NCBI GenBank assembly: GCA_009767595.1
Contig: VSDK01020320.1
Location: forward strand, 6,627-70,626
Direction of reading: 5' to 3'
Length of the DNA: 64,000 bases
Source of the DNA: Symbiodinium kawagutii
Taxonomy: Eukaryota; Sar; Dinophyceae; Suessiales; Symbiodiniaceae
In this document: piece after piece, positions 1 through 11,472 of the stretch
Layout of the letters: each line of letters starts with the position of its first letter
Numbering within the stretch: position 1 is the first letter of the stretch
Program-made: the position numbers and the translations under genes
The notes under the pieces: model-generated
Databases searched by the model: none
What the model saw: only the letters and a program-made list of their open reading frames with translations
What the model was told of the DNA's origin: nothing

Positions 1-640
1 AGCGAGCTTGCTAAAACGCATTGTAGTTAAGCGCGCTTTGACGCAGTATCAAAACGCGCGGTATACTGGCTTCGTGGCGGCGGTTCTTGTTTGGGCGCCG
101 GCATGCGAAATTGAGGGATTGGGTCAAATTGACTATTTTGAATCTGACGTGGTTTTTGGTACTGCGGCGCAGTATGCCATAGTATTTTTCATACCCTGTA
201 ATAGATAGTAATACATCGCAACACGTTTTCCATTGATACGTTGTGGCTTGGTTTTGTCCTTTTACGTTTTTTACAAGCATATCCGACTAAGAGTGTCTCA
301 CTAAGAGCATCCAACAAAGAGCGTCTTGGAAAACCATAAAGAGTGTCTTTTGTTGAAATGGAAAAGTACGCTAAGATTTTGCCCTGAGCAAAAATTGACA
401 ATCCTTAATTTCATTGATGTCTCCCTAATATTGCAACTGTTGCGCGAAAAGGTTTTCAGCACTTCGGTATCGTCATTGTGTATGCGAAAGTAGCAAGCAA
501 TTTCTTACATAGGCGCAACATTTCAGCTACTTTGCTTGCATGCTACAGCGCTGTGGTAGGGATGTTTCCATTATAGATACAAGATGGATACGGCTAAACA
601 TTTTAACAAATGTTCATACTGATAACAATAAAGAACAAGC
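1..640. other. Unassigned left end
   Basis: No gene recognised. An open stretch at 8-208 (+) lacks an ATG and resembles no family I know. CG-rich words such as CGCGCG occur near positions 30-60; otherwise the sequence is ordinary unique-looking DNA. Confidence 0.5.
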
Positions 641-662
641 AAATGTACTGAGGATGGAACTG

Positions 663-910
663 CCACGGGCCTCCGGGTCCCCCCCTTCAGGGGGCCCGAG
701 GCTGTCTTGTTTGGCCTTCTTGAGGTCTTGCTCGAAGGCCCTCTCTTCCTGTGTCAATTGTCTTCAAAGGCTCCAAAGCGATCAGGCGAAGAGTTTCATA
801 GCGCTTTGCCTGGAAAAAGAGCAGGGGGTCCCAGGGGCACGCGGCCGTGTCCCGGAGAACCCCCAGGGACCCCCATGGGGACCCCACATGTGGGTGCTGT
901 TGAGGCGCTG
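663..910. repeat. GC-rich hairpin cluster
   Basis: A G/C-run-rich block unlike its AT-richer flanks. At 669-703 a bulged stem forms from GCCTC-GGG-CCCCC pairing with GGGGG-CCC-GAGGC around a TTCA loop. At 713-740 GGCCTTC pairs with GAAGGCC. At 824-890 the words GGGTCCC and GGGACCCC alternate in opposite orientation. Codons can be read through it on both strands, but the composition explains this. It looks like a short interspersed or foldback repeat; the family is unknown. Confidence 0.5.
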
Positions 911-1640
911 GATTGACTTGAGAGCAGAAGTGGACAGTTGATTTGAGCAGAATTGAGGAGACATGATGAGACCATCCATACTCTCGGTTGGTTGAACATC
1001 AAGATCTTTTCATTTCCCGATTCCGTGAGTTCCCTCCGAGACCTTGGTTTAGTCAAACAATGTCAACTTGAAATCTTGTTGATGGTGAAACAGCTGGTAT
1101 TGGGTGCGTTCCCAAGAAGTGCAGTGATTGCGAGTGAAGCATTCAACTCACTGATTGGTGCCCATCGAATCCCGTGGCATGCCATGCATGCAACTGCTGC
1201 TTCCGAGACCGGAGAAGCGTCCGGAAGCCAGCACCTTGTTGGGGACCACAGTGGCTTTGCGTTTTGGGATTTTGGTGGCGATGAAGGCATGGTATTCAGG
1301 GGTTGGTTGTCCTCCAGGAATAAGGTGATCGGATGTTATCATTTCCAGTCAAATATTGGGCTTTATATGTTTATACTAGGTTGGTAATTGGGATCTCCTA
1401 TTATCAGAACCTTTCCATAGCATAATGGTTGGTTCGATTGGCATACACAATAGACACATTAGTTAAATAGAAATGGACAAGTAACGATCTTAGGTGCAAC
1501 TGTTTTGGCGCCTTGTTTGAGAGGAATCTGTTCGGTCCATATGCCCTTCTCGCCTTGGCACAGAGAGTGTTTTTGATAGATGAGTTGAGTGAGTGAAGAC
1601 TGAGGCATACGGATCAAGGTGAGATAGGTCCTGTCTTCCT
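911..1640. other. Unassigned DNA 5' of the LINE
   Basis: An open frame runs at about 953-1387 (+) but begins without ATG and matches nothing I recognise. Part of this stretch could be 5' UTR of the downstream LINE. No promoter could be defined. Confidence 0.3.
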
Positions 1641-1648
1641 CTCGTGTC

Positions 1649-2044
1649 ATGTCGCATGGCCTTCAAGGGGCTTATATTCGTTGTGCTACTCCTGGGTGTG
1701 ATTTACGGAAATGGGCGAATCGATGGAATGATCCCAGCAAAGCATGTTCGCAATGTCATCGAAATTGGGAAAGCTCCTGGAATTGGAATGGCTATGACCA
1801 TACCCCTCAGGTGGGAAAAGGTGGGAAAGGCCATGTGTGGCAAGAACCTTCCCCCACCAAACCTCGCCAGTGGGGAGCCAGCCAGAGCAAAGGAGAAATG
1901 CCTAGAACAGTTGAGGAGACCCTCACTTCACCACTCCCCCCTTGGCAAGAAACCGCCCAGCAGCTCTTGGTGTCCCACACCCCAGGCTTAGCAGACGAGG
2001 TGCGACTCTCCTTGGAGCAGGTCTTGCAGGCAGACGCAGACTAA
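1649..2044 (+). pseudogene. LINE 5' segment with CX3C...CX2C zinc-finger-like motif
   Basis: An ATG-initiated 131-codon frame. Residues about 12-37 carry CATPGC, a Trp-rich spacer, then CSQC, a four-cysteine zinc-binding pattern as found in ORF1 or N-terminal regions of LINEs, presumably for nucleic-acid binding. The rest is Gln/Pro/Ser-rich. The frame stops at 2044, while the endonuclease lies in another frame that is already open from 1992, so a frameshift between about 1992 and 2044 separates them. Function is inferred from position and the cysteines only. Confidence 0.6.
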
Positions 2045-3086
2045 GCAGCAGGAAGGGAAAGAACCCACCAAGGCATGGGGGACCAGCTCAGGCCAGAGCA
2101 GCAGCAAAGGTTGTTGGACATGGCAGGTGGGCTGCGGGACCAGAAGAGAAGAAAGACGGATAAGGCTCCGCATCCCCTCCCAGCCAAGGTTGAAGAAGGA
2201 CCAGGGTCAGGGTAGCATCACGCTTTGTAGTTCCAATGTCACCAGCTTTGATACTGCAGTCAGCAGTTGGCTGGCGGTCAGACTTGGCAGCGGTACTAAA
2301 GTCTTTGCTATCCAGGAAACTCACCAAACAGAAGCGAAAACCAAACAAACGCAGAGGCAGTTACGGTCTTGGGGCTGGGAAGGCTTTTACCTCCCCGCAG
2401 AAGCAACAGGGCGTGGAGGAACTACTGGTGGTCAGTTTGTTGTTGTGGCTGCAAGGACAGTGGGTACAAGCACCCTTGCCAGCTGCAGCTTGGGTGGCAA
2501 TGGGTGGTGTGGCATCCTGTTGGACATGGCACGGTGCAAGCTGGCTTTGTTTTCCATTTGCCTGAGGACAGGTGAAGGCTTGTTTGGTTCCACAAACTGT
2601 CAAATTTTAGAAGCTTTGCGAGGCTGTCTTAAAAGTTTGGGGGACGGACTACCATGGTTGGCGGTTGGCGATTGGAATGCTGAGCCCAGTGCTTTTGGGG
2701 AATCTGATTTCCTGCGGGTTGTGTCTGGAGCTGTCGTTGACACAGGCGAACCCACCTACAGCACTTCAGCTAGCGCCTTGGACTATGCTGTAGCCCACAA
2801 ATCCGCCGGCTTGTGCTCAATCCAGGTCACGTGGGACGTGCCTTGGAGGCCACATACTGCCATTGCCCTCCACATAAGCGTTGACCACTTGCCGCTCTTG
2901 GTTCCCAAGTTGCGGTGCCACAAAGATGTGCCTCTGCAATCAGGACCTCGTCTTTCTTGGAGCCGTTTTGAAGTTGACGATGTACAGTTGTGTACTCAGC
3001 TGGTCTGTCCAAGGCAGCAGATGAGTGACAGTGAATTGTCTTCAAAATTTTTGGCAAATGGATGGTCTAAGCTGAGGGTTGGTTGA
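1992..3086 (+). pseudogene. LINE APE-type endonuclease domain
   Basis: This frame is open from the stop at 1989-1991 to the stop at 3084-3086 and has no ATG at its head, so it reads as a continuation after a frameshift. Endonuclease/exonuclease/phosphatase landmarks appear in order: SSNVTSF (Asn), IQETH (catalytic Glu), GDWNAEP (Asp/Asn), LDYAV (Asp) and RPHTAI...VDH near the end (His). In the family this domain nicks target DNA to prime reverse transcription. The catalytic residues look intact, but the stop before the RT domain breaks the polyprotein. Confidence 0.82.
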
Positions 3087-3477
3087 AATCAGTTGAAACT
3101 GATGTGGACAGTCAGAACCTTGGTAGAGGTGTCCATGTGGCCATTGAAATGCAGCCACTGGCCATGCCGGAAATTCAAAGTGATCGATTGTGGAAACATC
3201 TCAGCTCAGAGTTTGGCAAACTCTGACGTCTTGGGTTGAAACCTTTCAGAGACACCAGGGCACCTGTAGTGCACATGTTCAGGCCTTAAAAGGCCGCATG
3301 TTTCAGTTAATTGTTAAGCGGCTGCCCGTGTTGATGCTATGTGGGTTTTTGTGGAAGGTTTGCATTGTGACATGGCTTGGAAGCCAAAACATTTATTGTA
3401 TAAAATTGGTGGCGTGAACCAGTGTGTCCTTGACAGAGTCGTGTTGAACGTTTTGTTGGTGGCAGTGGTAAGACGGC
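3087..3477 (+). pseudogene. Frame-scrambled LINE linker between EN and RT
   Basis: Coding-like text continues but changes frame. After the stop at 3086 a neighbouring frame reads on for about 50 codons to a stop near 3225. Another frame then carries a segment with WVETFQRHQG. No single frame spans the interval, which fits several indels in an old copy. Confidence 0.55.
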
Positions 3478-4038
3478 TTCGCTTTCATCAAGGCGGACGA
3501 AGCAGTTGAAGCAAAGCCTTTTCAAAACTTGCCAGTGGCAGAAAGGGCTGAGGCTCGACGGACGTACTGGAAAGCTCGCTGGGGTGAGGTGGATGGTGCT
3601 TGTGAGTGGCCGTGTCTTGAATTGCTGGAAAGTTTGGCCAGGCAACAGGCCCTTGAGCTGAAACCAATTTCCACGGCACAGGTTGTAGAAACTTTGAAAT
3701 ACACTGCCAACAAAAAAGGCGGCCCAGATGGTTGCACGTTTCGGTTGTTGAAGTTGCTCCCGCGTGAAGCTTGCAGTGGTTTGGTTTACATTTTACATTT
3801 AGTTGAAGCTCGTTTGCGTTGGCCGGAACAGTTTCTGCTTGTCCAGGTTGCGTGCTTGCCCAAGAATTTGGAGTGTGAAAGGCCGATTTGTTTCACTCAC
3901 GTGTTGTATCGGCTTTGGTGTAAAATGCGCAAGCCTCTAGTTGATCACTGGCTCATGAATGACAAAGAACTTGCGTTTTGGGATCAGGCAGTCAAAGGTT
4001 CTACTTGTCTTGTAAAGCCGAAGTCAGCAAAAAGTTAG
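3478..4038 (+). pseudogene. LINE reverse transcriptase, N-terminal part
   Basis: The open frame contains the early RT motif around KKGGPDGCTFRLLKLLP, the usual K-x-PGPDG-type block of non-LTR RTs, followed by the fingers region up to WDQAVKGSTC. It ends at 4038, while the polymerase core continues in a different frame already open at 3978. One frameshift at about 4005-4020 joins them. Confidence 0.8.
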
Positions 4039-6548
4039 GTTTGAAGCAAGTCAGCCTGTTGTTGGACCTCACCTGCTTTTATGATTTGGTTGACCACAAT
4101 CTGCTTGCTGAAGATGCGTTGTCTCTGGGTTTTCCGCCGCTGGTCCTTTTTCTTTGCTTGCAAGTTCACAAAGGGCCTAGGATTTTGCAAGCCCAGGATG
4201 TGGCTAGTGAACCCATCCAACCGAGTAAAGGAATTCTGGCTGGTTGTCCTTTTGGTGTGGTTTTTGCTAAAATCGTGCTTTGGACTTTGATGTCGCATGT
4301 TCAGCGGGTTTGCCGGCCACAGGGTTTGACCACCTGGGTTGATGACATCGGTGTCGATTTGCGTGGGTTCACGTCTTCTCAAGTGGCCAAACATGCTGTG
4401 AGGACTTTTCTCGAACTGCGTGACGGCTTGAACTCGCGTGGCCTGGAAATAAGTATCAAAAAGTCGGGTTTCTTGGTGGGAGACGCCGCCACTGGGCGTG
4501 AGCTCCAACGTCAGCTTAGTGAGGTTGACGGTTGCCCAGAACTCAAAGAAACCATCAAGGACCTTGGCATTGACAATTCCTTGGCTAGGAAAAGAAGGCT
4601 TACTGTGCACCACTCTCGGTTGAAGAAAGGCCGTGCCCGGCTCCGTAAGGTTCGGCTTCTCCCTGCTGGTAAAAGACGTAAGTTTGTGAATATGTCGGCT
4701 GGGTCCGTGGCCTTGTGGGGCCATATGGCTCTTGGCATCCCTCCGCAGAAGTTGCGCGCTTGGCGGCTCAATGTTGCCAGAACCAACAAGTGGATTAAAG
4801 GTCGTGGGTCACTTGAAGTTGCCATGCAAATTAACGCGACCCCGCTTGATGACCCGTATTTTCGTGTGCGTGTGGAGCAGTTGAAACTGTGGCTTGAATT
4901 GGTGAGACGTTGCGGTGTTTTGGCTTGTTCGGCCTTAGCAAAAGCTTGGGAGCAGAGCTGGACGGAGCTGCTTAGCGCGGTCCACCGGTGGAAGATTGTT
5001 AAAGGTCCGCTCGCTGCTACTCAGGCTGTGCTCATGGATGTTGGTTGGAATGCTTGCTGTTTTGATTCTTGGGTGGACGATGTTGGCCACGCCTGGCACC
5101 TTGACTTCAGTGATCAGTGCTTACTTGTGCGGCTTGAGCTTGGGTTCATTGCTTCTTTGAAAAGACGTCAATGCGTTCTCATGTCTCAGCAGTTTTTCGG
5201 GCAAGGCTTGGAGTCTGGCTTGGACATTGTGTTGCATAAACGCTTGCTTGACAGCGTGCCGGTTCAGGACGCGGCCTTATTGCAGACTTGGTGGCAAGGG
5301 GCTTTACAACACTCACTTAACTCGCGGCATTGTGTCTGTCCGTCTTGTGATGTTGAGCTTACCCTCTTGCACATGTTGTTTGAATGCCCCGGGTGCATCC
5401 GGGAATGCGGGCCTGTTCCTGAAGCTTGGTCTGCTTGCTACGGATTGGTTGAGCAAAGTCATTTCTGGCTGCGTGGCTTGGTGCCGGATGGGTGGACTCG
5501 TGCTCCTGCAGTTGCTGACGAACACATTGTGCGCACTGGTTGTTTTGAAAACTCTGCTGGGTTTGACTTCTCGAGCTTGTTTTTTGGGACTGATGGTAGT
5601 GGTGGTCCTTTTAGTAATGAACCTCGTCTCCGCAAGTGTGCTTGGGCTGTCGTTGCTGTTGCGTTTGAAAATGATGCTTTCGTTTTGGTGGGTAGTATCA
5701 CTGGGTTTGTGCGCGATGGCCACAATCCCAATACTGTTGCTCGCGCTGAGTTGCGTGCCTTTGTTGAGCTGCTGCAAGCAATTCCTGAAGGTTGTGAGCC
5801 GAGGGTTGCTGTGGATGCTTCCTTTGTCATCAATGTCTATCACAAGTTGCGTCGCTCTCCAAAGAAGATACGGAACCCGCATGGGGACCTCAGGGGCCAA
5901 CTTGCCACGCTGCTGGACAAGCAGGTGTGCCTCAATAAAGTGAAGTCCCATATCACGCATGAGGAGCATGTTTCTCTTGGTAGAGAAAGCTGGTCTTGGC
6001 ATGCAAATCGGTTTGCCGATGAGCTTGCTAGCATGAGTGCTACTGTTGTTGCGCCCTTTGCTGTTGAAGATGTGAATGCTTGGGTTTTTGAAAGGACTAA
6101 AAAGTTGACCTTGTGGATGATCCCTCGTGTTAAGTATTGGCTTTCTGTTGAAGCTGCTGTGCCTAAAAGGGAACCCGATGGCCCCCCACGGACTAAGCAT
6201 GAGTTGTTTAATCAAGCTGAAGCTAAAGGTTTTGGTGGCCATGTTTGGAAACGGTGCCCAGATGGCTTGCGTTGTAACGCTTGCTGTAGTATCCTTAAGA
6301 CCTACCGGAGTTTGCCTGACTTGGAAGTCATGGCTGCCTTGCCCTGTTCGGGTGCTGGAGCCCAAGTGGGGTGTGGTCACCCTTTGCTTCACAAAGTTCA
6401 TTTTACTCACACCATGTATGGTACACAACCTACCCTTCAGTGCTCCCAATGTGGTGGGCGACTAGCTGCTTGCGCTAAAGCTGTTAGCCGGAAGTTGTTA
6501 TTTCCGTGTGGGACCTCAGGCGCGCGTTTGTACCGACGTCGAGGCTAA
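3978..6548 (+). pseudogene. LINE reverse transcriptase core, RNase H and C-terminal Cys/His region
   Basis: 856 codons without a stop. The frame opens with TTG and is a continuation, not a true start. Residues about 26-40 hold RT motif A (LLLDLTCFYD), 84-97 motif B (GILAGCPFGVV) and 120-127 motif C (WVDDIG; the usual form is YxDD/FADD). A C-x2-C...H...C-type cluster (CVCPSCD...HMLFECPGC) lies near 450-480. Residues about 535-690 form RNase H: TDGSGG, AELRAF, AVDAS and the closing HANRFADELA give the D-E-D-D/H set. The last 100 residues hold further Cys/His pairs. Long antisense open frames at 4035-4724 and 5313-6449 are shadows of this one. Confidence 0.9.
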
Positions 6549-6575
6549 ATTTGTTGGAAAAAAATAAAAGAAGAA

Positions 6576-7739
6576 CAACAAAGGTTGTCAGGCACTAGTA
6601 CCATTGATTAGGTGAAACGTTCGCTCTCTCTCGGCTCACATGTTGGCCTGCCTGTCATCAGCATCAATCATTAAACTGTTTGTGAATCTATGGACGCCAG
6701 AAGGCAAAAAACTTCTTTCCCGCCATCCGCAAGTTCCTCCAGTAAATGTTTTGTTTTTTTTGTCGAATTGCAAAGTCTTGAACCTAACAGTTTGATGACT
6801 CAAGCCACACAAGTTGAGAGCTTGGAAGAAGCTGCGCGGAAAGTTTACTTTAACTCAATTGACTTCTTTGCGGATATTCGCGTACGGTTGAAAAGGTTGT
6901 TCAGTAAGTGAATTGAGTGAGTGCTTAAGTGTTGGTTGAAACTAAAAGTCTTGGTCAACTTTAAATTGAAAGGTGTAAGCTTGTTTGTGGTTTGCGCTGC
7001 TTGGCCCACACACTGTAAATTGAGTCAAACGTAGTTTAAGTTTTCCGCACTTGGTATCACATGTATGAACAAGTTTTAATGTTCATGACTTTTATGTTAG
7101 ATATTGACTTCTTCACATAGCACAAATTCCATTGTCAAAATTTTCCGCAGGCCATGGTTTTGATCGCAAAGCTCAATGGCAAATGTTGAACAATATGGAC
7201 AAGTTATTAGTGTGATGAAATTAAAATTTGATGTGGAACTGCACGTTCAAAATTGCCCAGCCCAATGGCTTTGCTTTGTTTTTTGCTCTCCAGCATCACC
7301 TCGCTAGCACTAAGCAAAGGTAGACAAGAAGCAAAGAAAACAGGTGAAACAAAAGTGAAACAGAGTAAAACATGCAAAGCTTCGAAGCGGTAGAAACGAA
7401 AAAAGCAAAGACAGCAAGCTGCGAAAATATGTACATGCAATGAATTCCCCGCCTCACCACTTCGTTGCGTCGCAACTATGAACAAGGCCCATTAGAGGTG
7501 CGTAGAGCCAGTTATGAGCTTGTAAGGCCTGTCAGGCCTCCGATCAAACCAGCAGTCCACTGTGTGCTTGTCGATAAACCAGCGGAAAATTTGTCGCACC
7601 GAATGCAAAGTAGTTCTGTGCATGTGTAGTCTGCCAGTTATATAGCTGTCAGAAAAGTTTCAAGAAAATTAATTGTAATCATGATCTTTATCAAGAGCGC
7701 TTCTAACATTGCTCTGATGTCGAATGCCTCCAAGCCAAT
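6576..7739. other. Gene-free stretch after the LINE
   Basis: AT-rich and without convincing frames or long repeats. It may contain LINE 3' UTR at the left. Nothing else recognised. Confidence 0.4.
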
Positions 7740-8110
7740 GTTGGGCAATGAGGCACCCTGAGGTATGTTGGCCCGCGTAGGAGCCATGGTATAGAAGGTG
7801 AGTTGGCCCGCGTCGGGGCCCAGGTTGACCTGGGGCTTTCCAGGCAATGGCTTCGTCCAAGGCTTATCGTAATTAAGTGTATGGCTCGTTTTGCCAGATA
7901 GCTTGGAGAGACACCGTCAAGAGGCGAGCCACACCTGTTTTCACACACCGGCCAGACGGTCAGTTTCACCGAAGTTACTACCCACTGGTGAGGTCAGGGA
8001 ACGAAAACTAGTGGACTCAGCGCCTTGTTAAGGCATCTTAACCCTTGTTGCAATGCGTCCTGCTATGAAGGCACATAGGGCTATGGCCGTGCCCGTGCAA
8101 ATGCTAAGTC
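7740..8110. other. Hairpin-rich non-coding block
   Basis: Several local inverted repeats sit close together. CCCAGGT-TG-ACCTGGG is perfect at 7819-7834. GCCTT-GTT-AAGGC (8022-8034) overlaps GTTAAG-GCAT-CTTAAC (8027-8042), so only one of the two can form at a time. CATAG-GG-CTATG lies at 8074-8085. A direct repeat GTTGGCCCGCGT occurs near 7768 and 7803. No protein frame of note covers it. It could be a structured RNA or a decayed small repeat; no known RNA family recognised. Confidence 0.35.
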
Positions 8111-8857
8111 AACACTGGAAAAGCAGAAAGAAAGAAGGTGAAGAGCTCTTCGTCTCTTCCCGAAGGTAAGAACCAGAGCTTTACCCACGGCCTTTCAATG
8201 GCTTTGCCAGGTGCACATTAAAGTGCTGCCAAGAACTGCAAACAAAACAGCGCGGGCGATGTCCATGCGCGGCCGAGCCCATAGGACTAGAATAACTTTG
8301 CTTGCGCAAAATTTCGTATTAGATCTTTAAATCGTTCGAATAAACCTCAATTGTAGAAAGTCGAAGAACTAGTTGAAATTTCTCTTTAAGGTCCTTTCGA
8401 AGCTTCTCTTCCAGCCCCAAGCTCTTTTTTTGCGTCTCTTCAAGTCCTGCCCCCCTGAAGCCCCCACTTTCAAGTTCCTCTTCAACGGAGGGTAATAAGC
8501 CCGAAAAACAAGAAAGTCCATTATTCAAGTCATCATTATGGCTTAGCACGTCAAAAAAAGTGGCTTCCAGCCAAAGGGGCGCTTCTCCAGAAAAAAATCT
8601 ATTTTGCAACGCTGCACGAAGTGACGTAAGCAAGTATGCTGACAATACACTGAGAACAGAACGATGCTAAGAAACCAAAAGGTTTGCTAAGCTTCAAATT
8701 GGGATTTCTTTTTTTTTTCTTGTTTAAAAAATTTGTGCAACCCTCGGCCAAGGCAAGCGCCACGCTGTCCAAAAAATTGAGAGCCTGTTTGCAATTGTAG
8801 CGGCTGGAAACAAATGTCCTAGTTCAAAGGCCGAAAGGTTGTTTCAACATTGTCATC
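8111..8857. other. Unassigned stretch
   Basis: A minus-strand frame at 8319-8645 (108 codons, Glu/Lys/Leu-rich, no ATG) is the only open reading of note and I would not call it a gene. A T-run lies near 8708-8720. Confidence 0.3.
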
Positions 8858-9093
8858 GTGATCGTCATCCTGTTTTGTCATCTTCATCATCCTTGTGATT
8901 GTCACTTTCATTGTCCCTGCGATCGTCATCATCAGTCTCATTCTCGTCGTCGTCATGCCCTTGTCAATCACCATCGTCCTCATCATTATCGTTATCATCG
9001 TCATCGTCATCGTCATGCTTACGTCATGCTTGCGTCATGGTCGTTTTCAATGTCATTGTCACATAGCCATGATCATCATTATCATCATCACCG

Positions 9094-9136
<43 letters not shown>

Positions 9137-9139
9137 CGT

Positions 9140-9213
<74 letters not shown>

Positions 9214-9375
9214 GGTCGTCTCCGTTTTGGTCATTTTCATGGTCGTCGTCATGGTCATCGCACCGTCATGGTCATCGTCATCGTCATCGCAAACATCATC
9301 ATCATCATCATCATCGCCACCATCATCATCATCCGCATCATCATCTCCTCATCGTCATCGTCGTCGTCATCGTCG

Positions 9376-9418
<43 letters not shown>

Positions 9419-9556
9419 GGTCGTCTCCGTTTTGGTCATTTTCATGGTCGTCGTCATGGTCATCGCGCCGTCATGGTCATCGTCATCGTCATCGCAAACA
9501 TCATCATCATCATCACCATCATCATCATTATCATCATCATCATTATCATCATCATC

Positions 9557-9588
<32 letters not shown>

Positions 9589-10135
9589 CATCATCTTGAC
9601 CAGAGTCAGCCTTTTTGACAATCATCGTCATTACCATCATCGTCATCACCATTGCCATCACCATCACCATCTTCATGATCATTTTCAGTTCCCTCACCAT
9701 CCGCATCTAATTTTGTTTTTTCCTCATCATGATCATTGTCATCGTCATCGTCATCGTCATTGTCATTGTCAGTGTGAATCGTCACGGTCATCGTCATGGT
9801 CATTTTCATCGACATCGTCATCGTCGTTGTCATGGTCATCGTCAAAGTCATCGCCATGTTCATCGTCCTCATCGTCATCAACATCATCATGGCAAACATC
9901 ACCATCACCATCATCACCATCATTTTCATGATCATCGTCATGATCATCATGATCATCATGATCATCATGATCATCATGATCATCATGATCATCATGGTCA
10001 TCAACATGATCATCATGGTCATCATCATGATCAGCACCATTTTCATGATCATCTTCCTCACCATCACTGTTGCATCATCATCATCGCCATGGTAGTTGTC
10101 ATCGTCATTGTCAGTGTCCAAACCATTTGTATGTG
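8858..10135. repeat. Large (CAT)n microsatellite with internal higher-order repeats
   Basis: About 1.3 kb of CAT/ATC triplets, partly pure and partly interspersed with CGT and TTG variants. A segment of about 90 bp beginning CATGGTCGTCTCCGTTTTGG occurs at 9211 and again at 9415, giving a tandem higher-order unit of about 204 bp. At about 9940-10010 the array becomes a 9-bp ATCATGATC-type repeat. Open frames reading poly-His, poly-Ser or poly-Ile are products of the triplet period and are not annotated as genes. Confidence 0.95.
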
Positions 10136-10330
10136 AGTTTGTGCGTGTTTGCAGAACTATGTGTGTATACACGTATGAGTGTTTGACTGTATGCTTGCAT
10201 GCGCGTGGTGGTTTGATTGTATTTGTGCGGTTGCATGTGTATGATTGCGTGATCGTATGTGCATGATTGTGTGGTTGTATGTATATGATTGTATGGTTGA
10301 GCTCGCGTCAAAATCTTTTCATGCATATTG
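10136..10330. repeat. Degenerate TGTATGATTG-type repeat
   Basis: GT-rich sequence in which words such as GTATGATTGT, GTGGTTGTATG and GCATGATTGT recur with drift, about 10-20 bp apart. It directly abuts the CAT array. Confidence 0.55.
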
Positions 10331-10760
10331 GTTGAATGTACGATGGTCTCATTGTAGAGTGTGAATGTGTGTCATTGTGTTCTGTGCGCGCATGATGTCA
10401 TGATGATGGCAGCATTACCACATACAATTACACGACTAAGTATCATCCAGCATGATTGTGCACCCATGCGTGCCCGTGTCTGTACGGCAATTTCTTAGTT
10501 GCACATGGAAGTGTTTCATGTGCTGTCCGCGCCAACATTGCAGGATTGTTTGATTTTGCCCTCATAGTTCTATGAGTCTGGACGCAACCGGAAAAATGTG
10601 ACCAAACGCAAAAACATCATCTTGTTGGGGATAGCGCCTGAGTCTGTTATTTTGCGAGCAAAGTAGCGCGCAAAACTGTGGCGCAAAGGCCTGAAAAAAT
10701 ATGGGAAGAGAGAATTGCCTGCGATGAAGTGGTGGAAAGGATGATGGTTGAATGTGATGG
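10331..10760. other. Unassigned stretch
   Basis: No gene, repeat or structured element recognised. Confidence 0.4.
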
Positions 10761-11370
10761 TGGTGTTTTTTTCCTGTGGTGTCTTTCTTTTCTTGTGTTT
10801 TTCGTTCGTGGTCTCTATCTCTCTATCTCTGTCTTTCTCTCTTTGGTGTTTTGTTCTGGTGTTTTTTCTTTGCTAGTGTTTTTCCTTTGCTGGTGTTTTT
10901 TTTGGTGTTTTTTTGTCGCCGTTTCTTTTTTTGATGGTGTCTTTTTCCTCGGCGTCGTTTCTCCAATGGTTTTCTGTGAGCTGGTGTTTTGACGGGGGTA
11001 TTTTTTCTTTGCTGGTGTTTGCTGGTGTTGTTTTTCTTTTGTTGTTTTATTGGCTGGTTTCCTTTTGCTGGTGTTTTTTCAGTTTGTGTTTATATTTGCT
11101 AATGTTTTCGCTGGGCATTTTGCTTTCATGGCCTTTTGTTTGCTTGCGTTTTTTTTCTGCTGCTGTTTTTTGGTGCATTTCTGTTGTTTTTTTGTTGTTG
11201 GGTCGTACTTGGTTGTGGCACTTCTTTGGCTTTGACGTGTATTTGTTTGCGACGCGTATTGGGATGTGACATTTAGCTGTGCAGTTTACTTGGCCGTGAC
11301 ACTTCTTCGGCTGTGACGCTGACTTGGCTGTTGCGCTGATTTGCCTGTGCTTGTGACAATCATTTTGCTG
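10761..11370. repeat. T-rich degenerate GGTGTTTTT repeat
   Basis: One strand is strongly T/G-biased, with repeated CTTTGCTGGTGTTTTT-like words at 10850-11140. A drifting word of about 18 bp (CTGTGACACTTCTTTGG) follows at 11210-11350. Phe/Val/Leu-rich open frames here follow from the composition. Confidence 0.6.
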
Positions 11371-11393
11371 TCAGAGGTATTTGGCTCCTACAT

Positions 11394-11429
11394 CATGATG
11401 ATGGTGTTGATGCCGATCATGCTGATGGC

Positions 11430-11472
<43 letters not shown>

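Larger units (their letters stand above)
1641..6575 (+). mobile_element. Non-LTR retrotransposon (LINE), degenerate, APE-EN/RT/RNase H type
   Basis: A LINE copy on the + strand with domains in order: N-terminal zinc-finger segment, APE-like endonuclease, reverse transcriptase, RNase H, and Cys/His segments at the end. RNase H after RT is known from the I, Ingi, Tad, Loa and R1 clades; I did not assign a clade. The reading frame changes at least at about 2000-2045, 3080, 3235-3450 and 4010, so this copy cannot make one full protein, yet all catalytic motifs survive. The 3' limit is placed after an A-rich stretch at 6555-6575 and is approximate. The 5' limit is the first ATG of the zinc-finger segment; the true 5' end may lie upstream. 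No target-site duplication was found. Confidence 0.88.

Noticed and set aside
4035-4724. 229-codon minus-strand frame
   Set aside because: Shadow of the reverse transcriptase core.
5313-6449. 378-codon minus-strand frame
   Set aside because: Exact shadow of the RT/RNase H frame, which has all the catalytic motifs; the antisense text has none.
8858-10172. Long frames over the CAT array (up to 357 codons, both strands) reading poly-His, poly-Ser, poly-Ile or poly-Met
   Set aside because: All six frames stay open because the triplet repeat lacks stop codons; nothing but the repeat is encoded.
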